From NCBI RefSeq assembly GCF_019219825.1, contig NZ_JAHUXH010000028.1, forward strand, positions 1 through 64,000: a stretch of DNA of 64,000 bases, in the 5' to 3' direction. The translations under genes were made by a program, and so were the position numbers. Below the pieces are notes generated by a model. The model did not search any database. It saw only the letters and a program-made list of their open reading frames with translations, and was not told the DNA's origin. Positions 60,770-64,000 of this stretch are shown here, one piece after another. Every line of letters begins with the position of its first letter. Positions within the stretch are counted from its first letter, which is position 1. Source of the DNA: Streptomyces sp. TRM70350. GTDB lineage: Bacteria; Actinomycetota; Actinomycetes; Streptomycetales; Streptomycetaceae.

Positions 60770-61450
60770 TCACGTCGCGCCGCACGTCTCGTCCATCTGC
60801 CAGGAACCGCGGGGGGAATCGGCGGGCCAGGACCCGGCCGCTGCGGTGCTGTCAGGGCTCGGCTGCTCCGCTGTGTCACCGGACAGCTGAGGCAGGAGCA
60901 GCCGCCAGAAGCCCGTGACGGTCCCGGCGGAACACCATTTGGGATCCGTCCGGGCCAGCACCTGGAGTCCGGTCACGACGGCGGTGATGGTGGACACGGC
61001 GTCCTCGATCTCGACGTCCGCGGCGAGGCTGCCCCGGTCCCGGGCAACGGTGAGCATCAGCTGGACCCAGTCGTGCCACTGCTCCCACAGGTTGAGGCCG
61101 CACTCCCAAGCCCCGTCACTGCCCAGACAGAACCCGGCCCGCAGTACCGGGTCGTCCAGGAGTTGCCTGGCCAACGCCTGGGAGGTGTCGACGAGCAGCT
61201 GCAGCGGAGTGGGATGGCGCAGCGGCACGTGCCCGGTGATGTGCAACAACGTCTGTGCGGCGGCTCGTTCGACGGCCTCTCCCAGAGCGCGCTTGTTCGA
61301 GAAGTGGAAGTGCAGCGCACCGTTGCTCACACCTGCCCGGGAACTGATCGCGGAGATCGAGGCCTCCGCGAAACCAGCGTTCTCGAAGACTTCCGCTGCG
61401 GCGCGGATCAGTTCCTGACGGGTGCGCTGAGCACGGTACTGCTGGGCCAT
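60770..61450 (-). CDS. Butyrolactone (pseudo-)receptor, TetR family
   Basis: 226 aa. HTH in residues 8-55 (TRQELIRAAAEVFENAGFAEASISAISSRAGVSNGALHFHFSNKRALGEAVE), the signature of ArpA-like proteins. The ligand domain keeps aromatic residues (GAWECGLNLWEQWHDW). It resembles the second receptors (ScbR2/AvaL2-like) that bind antibiotics or no butyrolactone and repress late. Lying at the far edge from the first receptor, the pair would bracket the cluster. Assignment to true versus pseudo-receptor is uncertain. Confidence 0.82.
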   Translation of the reverse strand: MAQQYRAQRTRQELIRAAAEVFENAGFAEASISAISSRAGVSNGALHFHFSNKRALGEAVERAAAQTLLHITGHVPLRHPTPLQLLVDTSQALARQLLDDPVLRAGFCLGSDGAWECGLNLWEQWHDWVQLMLTVARDRGSLAADVEIEDAVSTITAVVTGLQVLARTDPKWCSAGTVTGFWRLLLPQLSGDTAEQPSPDSTAAAGSWPADSPRGSWQMDETCGAT

Positions 61451-61650
61451 GTGGCGCTCCGATCGGGGACGTTGAGCGGCGAGTCATGCGTCCGACAAGA
61501 TGCCACGGGCGGCTGTGTGAGCGCCCGTTCCGGAAGTTCGGTTGCCATCGAGTTGACGGGGCCTTGACCATCCGTGGGCCGCCGGTCGAGGTAACCCGAC
61601 GGGCCGCTCGCCGTCGACGCCCCACCCGCCGAACCTGGTCGACCGCGACT

Positions 61651-63357
61651 TCAGGAGTCAGTTGTGGAGTCCGTACGCGCGGTCAGCAGCCGGTTCTCGG
61701 CGATCGCCGCCAGGGACAGAGTCCGGTACCCCATGGAGTCGAACAGGACGGTGATCCGGTCGCCCTCCTCGCTCATCACCGTGCCGTCGCCCCACTCGCT
61801 GTGCCGCACCGGCGTGCCCGCGGGGTAGGAGGCGGCGGACGGATGGGGCGGCGGGGCGTCGCCCGTGTCGCCCGTTCCCTCGACGACCGTGCCGTCCGCC
61901 GAGGCGGGGGAGCACGAGGTGGGGGAACAGATGTCGCAGTTGCCGCAGGGGGGCTCGTAGGGCTCACCGAAGTAGCCGAGCAGGAAGCGGCGGCGGCAGC
62001 CCGTCGTCTCGGCGTACGCCAGCGCCATCTCCAGCCTCGACCGCTCCAGCCTCCTGCGCACCTCCGCCGCCTCCGTCGCCTGCGCGGTGGCCTCCTCGGC
62101 CGTCACGCCGGGGACGGCACGCACCTCACCGGCGGCGTCGGTGCGCACGGCTCCCGCCTGCTCCAGGAGGTTGGCCGCGGCCGTCACGCGCCGGTGTGAG
62201 AGGTTCGTGCGGCCACCGACGTCGTCCAGCCCGAGGGGGCCCGGGTGGTCGTGGATCTGGTGGGCGACCTCGCCGAGGGTCTCCTCGTCGGGGGCCCGCG
62301 TGGCGAAGAGACGTTGCAGGCCGCTGTCCTGCGGCCGGTAGTGGAGGACCGCCACCGCGGGGGCGCCGTCGCGGCCCGCACGGCCGATCTCCTGGTAGTA
62401 GGCGTCGAGGGAACCCGGCACGGACGCGTGCAGCACGAACCGTACGTCCTCCTTGTCGATGCCCATGCCGAAGGCCGAGGTGGCGACCACCACGTCGGCC
62501 TCGCCGGACAGGAAGGCGTCGTGCACCCGGGAGCGCTCACCCGCGGCCAGTCCGGCGTGGTAGGCCGCGGCCGACAGGCCGAGCCCGGCGAGCTCGGCGG
62601 CGTACTCCTCGGCGTCCCTGCGGGTGGCGGCGTACACGATCCCCGGCTTGGGCTCCGTCGCGGCCCGCTCCACCACCGCCCGGCGCTTGTTCGTGTCGTC
62701 CTGGAAGCGGCGTACCTCCAAGGCGATGTTCGGACGGTCGAAACCGGCCACGACCAGTGCGGGGTCCGCCATGCCCAGCCGCCGTACGATCTCCTCGCGC
62801 ACCGGGGGAGCGGCCGTGGCCGTCAGGGCCAGGACCGCGGGCCTGCCCACCCGCCGGACCGCCTGGGCCAGGCGCAGGTAGTCGGGACGGAAGTCGTGGC
62901 CCCAGGCGGCCACGCACTGCGCCTCGTCCACGACGAACAGCGAGGGCCCGGCGCGGGCGAGGCGCTCGACCACCTCGTCCTTCGTCAGCTGCTCGGGGGA
63001 GAGGAACAGATACGCGGCGTCGCCGTGCCGCACCGCATCCCAGGCGGCCTCCGTCTCCCCTGCCGGCTGCGCGGAGTTGACCGCGACGGCGTCGGGGGCG
63101 TGGTGGCTCAGCAGGCCTGCGATCTGGTCCCGTTGCAGGGCGATGAGCGGGGAGACCACCACGGTGGGCCCGGGCAGCGACAGCCCCGCCACCTGGTACA
63201 CCGCCGACTTTCCCGCGCCGGTCGGCATGACCACCAACGTGTCGCGGCCCGCCACAACCGCTTCCATCGCGGTCAGCTGTCCCGGCCGCAGCTCCCGCCA
63301 GCCGAACACGTCGTCGGCGGTCCGCCGCAGACGGTCCGGAACGTCGGGGTCGCTCAT
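61651..63357 (-). CDS. recQ: RecQ-family ATP-dependent DNA helicase
   Basis: 568 aa. Walker A MPTGAGKSAVYQ near residue 45, a DEAQ box (FVVDEAQCVAAWGHDFRPDY), SALTATA-like ALTATAAPPV, helicase C motifs (YHAGLAAGER; ATSAFGMGIDKEDVR; QEIGRAGRDG) and the RecQ zinc Cys set in CRRRFLLGYFGEPYEPPCGNCDIC. The HRDC domain is missing; instead a low-complexity linker leads to a small beta domain (GTPVRHSEWGDGTVMSEEGDRITVLFDSMG). It is probably a genome-maintenance gene outside the cluster. Confidence 0.93.
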   Translation of the reverse strand: MSDPDVPDRLRRTADDVFGWRELRPGQLTAMEAVVAGRDTLVVMPTGAGKSAVYQVAGLSLPGPTVVVSPLIALQRDQIAGLLSHHAPDAVAVNSAQPAGETEAAWDAVRHGDAAYLFLSPEQLTKDEVVERLARAGPSLFVVDEAQCVAAWGHDFRPDYLRLAQAVRRVGRPAVLALTATAAPPVREEIVRRLGMADPALVVAGFDRPNIALEVRRFQDDTNKRRAVVERAATEPKPGIVYAATRRDAEEYAAELAGLGLSAAAYHAGLAAGERSRVHDAFLSGEADVVVATSAFGMGIDKEDVRFVLHASVPGSLDAYYQEIGRAGRDGAPAVAVLHYRPQDSGLQRLFATRAPDEETLGEVAHQIHDHPGPLGLDDVGGRTNLSHRRVTAAANLLEQAGAVRTDAAGEVRAVPGVTAEEATAQATEAAEVRRRLERSRLEMALAYAETTGCRRRFLLGYFGEPYEPPCGNCDICSPTSCSPASADGTVVEGTGDTGDAPPPHPSAASYPAGTPVRHSEWGDGTVMSEEGDRITVLFDSMGYRTLSLAAIAENRLLTARTDSTTDS

Positions 63358-63526
63358 GAGGTCCGACTACCCCGTTTCCACGGCCGTCTCTCCGGGTGTG
63401 GACGGCGGTCCGGCCGGGTACGCGGCGGGCAGCAACACCGGGCGAGGCGCTACGACCGCTGACCGCCCGCAGCGGCGAGCGGGCGGACCCGTCGGATGCT
63501 CGTCGGAGCGGAGCGGCGGGTTGGGC

Positions 63527-63610
63527 CGGGTCGGATCGGGTCGGGTCGGATCAGGTCGGCGGGATCGGGTCGGTTGGATCGGATCGGGTCGGATCAGGTC
63601 GGATTGGATC
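63527..63610. repeat. Degenerate GGTCGGATC repeats upstream of topoisomerase gene
   Basis: The intergenic stretch is built of GGATCGGGTC/GGTCGGATC-like units. A 17-bp copy, GGGTCGGATCAGGTCGG, occurs at 63543-63559 and again at 63586-63602. Slippage-type expansion or a protein-binding array are both possible. Confidence 0.7.
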
Positions 63611-63637
63611 GCGTCGCGGCGGACGAAGGAGGTCGTG

Positions 63638-64000
63638 GTGCGTCTCCATCACAGCAGTCCCACCGACCCCGGGTACCGTCGCCTGCGCCATGGACGCGGC
63701 TTCCGTTACCTCGACGTCGAAGGCGAGCCGCTGCGCGATCCGGCGGAACTGGACCGGATACGGGGACTGGTCATCCCACCGGCCTGGCGGGACGTGTGGA
63801 TCTGCACCCGGGTCAACGGCCATCTGCAGGCCGTCGGCACCGACGACGCCGGACGCCGCCAGTACCTGTACCACCCGCAGTTCCGGGCCGAGCAGGAGCA
63901 GGCCAAGCACGAGCATGTGCTCGACGCCGCCGAGGCGCTGCCCGCGGTACGGGAGGCCGTCGAGGGGCATCTGCGCGACCGCGGACTGACCCGGCAGCGG
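63638..64000 (+). CDS. DNA topoisomerase IB, N-terminal part (runs off the window)
   Basis: 121 codons from GTG 63638 (AAGGAGG five bases upstream; GTG 63635 is too close) continue open to the window edge. Translation gives the start of bacterial topoisomerase IB: GYRRLRHGRGFRYLD, LDRIRGLVIPPAWRDVWIC, GHLQAVGTDDAGRRQYLYHPQFR. The catalytic C-terminal domain with the Tyr nucleophile lies outside. It relaxes supercoils through a 3'-phosphotyrosine intermediate. Confidence 0.88.
   Translation, partial: MRLHHSSPTDPGYRRLRHGRGFRYLDVEGEPLRDPAELDRIRGLVIPPAWRDVWICTRVNGHLQAVGTDDAGRRQYLYHPQFRAEQEQAKHEHVLDAAEALPAVREAVEGHLRDRGLTRQR

Noticed and set aside
1..64000. CRISPR arrays, tRNA or rRNA genes, riboswitches
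   Set aside because: No regularly spaced palindromic repeats with unique spacers, no cloverleaf-like sequences and no conserved riboswitch core were seen.

Overview
The window is high-GC actinomycete DNA, almost certainly Streptomyces. The evidence is GTG/TTG starts, GC-rich wobble positions, SARP activators, an AfsA-type butyrolactone synthase with TetR-type receptors, rare TTA codons and a modular type I PKS. It reads as a complete or nearly complete gene cluster (about 4.2-61.5 kb) between a plasmid-style partition/replication block on the left and DNA-maintenance genes (RecQ, topoisomerase IB) on the right.

Left flank (1-4.2 kb): a leftward, translationally coupled operon holds a possible replication-associated protein, a winged-helix protein, a protein with three tandem helix-turn-helix repeats, a 32-codon ORF, ParA and a ParB-like partner. 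Upstream lies a 440-bp gene-free region with hairpins and helically phased CCTCYG repeats. This resembles the maintenance region of a Streptomyces (linear) plasmid.

Regulation (4.2-8.6 kb and 57.4-61.5 kb): a small SARP with a TTA codon, a catalytically dead IS701-type transposase homologue, a butyrolactone receptor, AfsA, a second SARP of PimR type, a pseudo-receptor and a type II thioesterase. HxlR and TetR regulators sit mid-cluster (40.6-41.6 kb).

Scaffold: PKS-A (41.7-55.5 kb; KSQ loading module plus two KR/DH modules), PKS-B (17.4-22.9 kb; one module with a ruined DH and odd KR) and PKS-C (10.7-17.3 kb; one KR/DH module plus a terminal thioester reductase). All five ATs look malonyl-specific, so the order A-B-C predicts an unbranched C10 chain released as an aldehyde. 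A class III aminotransferase (55.7-57.3 kb) would convert it to an amine that closes on C5 to a six-membered cyclic imine, the logic of coelimycin, streptazone and abikoviromycin-type alkaloids. Two imine reductases, two SnoaL-like proteins, a two-component flavin monooxygenase and its reductase, a P450 with ferredoxin, an SDR and a Tat-exported flavin oxidase are the likely tailoring set.

Sugar: an eight-gene set (glycosyltransferase plus the 32.1-39.6 kb operon) encodes a dTDP-4-amino-2,3,4,6-tetradeoxyhexose (SpnO/SpnN/SpnQ/SpnR-like logic, no N-methyltransferase, but a 3,5-epimerase). A GNAT overlaps the glycosyltransferase gene. The combined prediction is a glycosylated, partly reduced C10 piperidine/cyclopentapyridine-type polyketide alkaloid. 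I do not recognise a described compound that fits; the structure is inference. No exporter or obvious self-resistance gene is visible.
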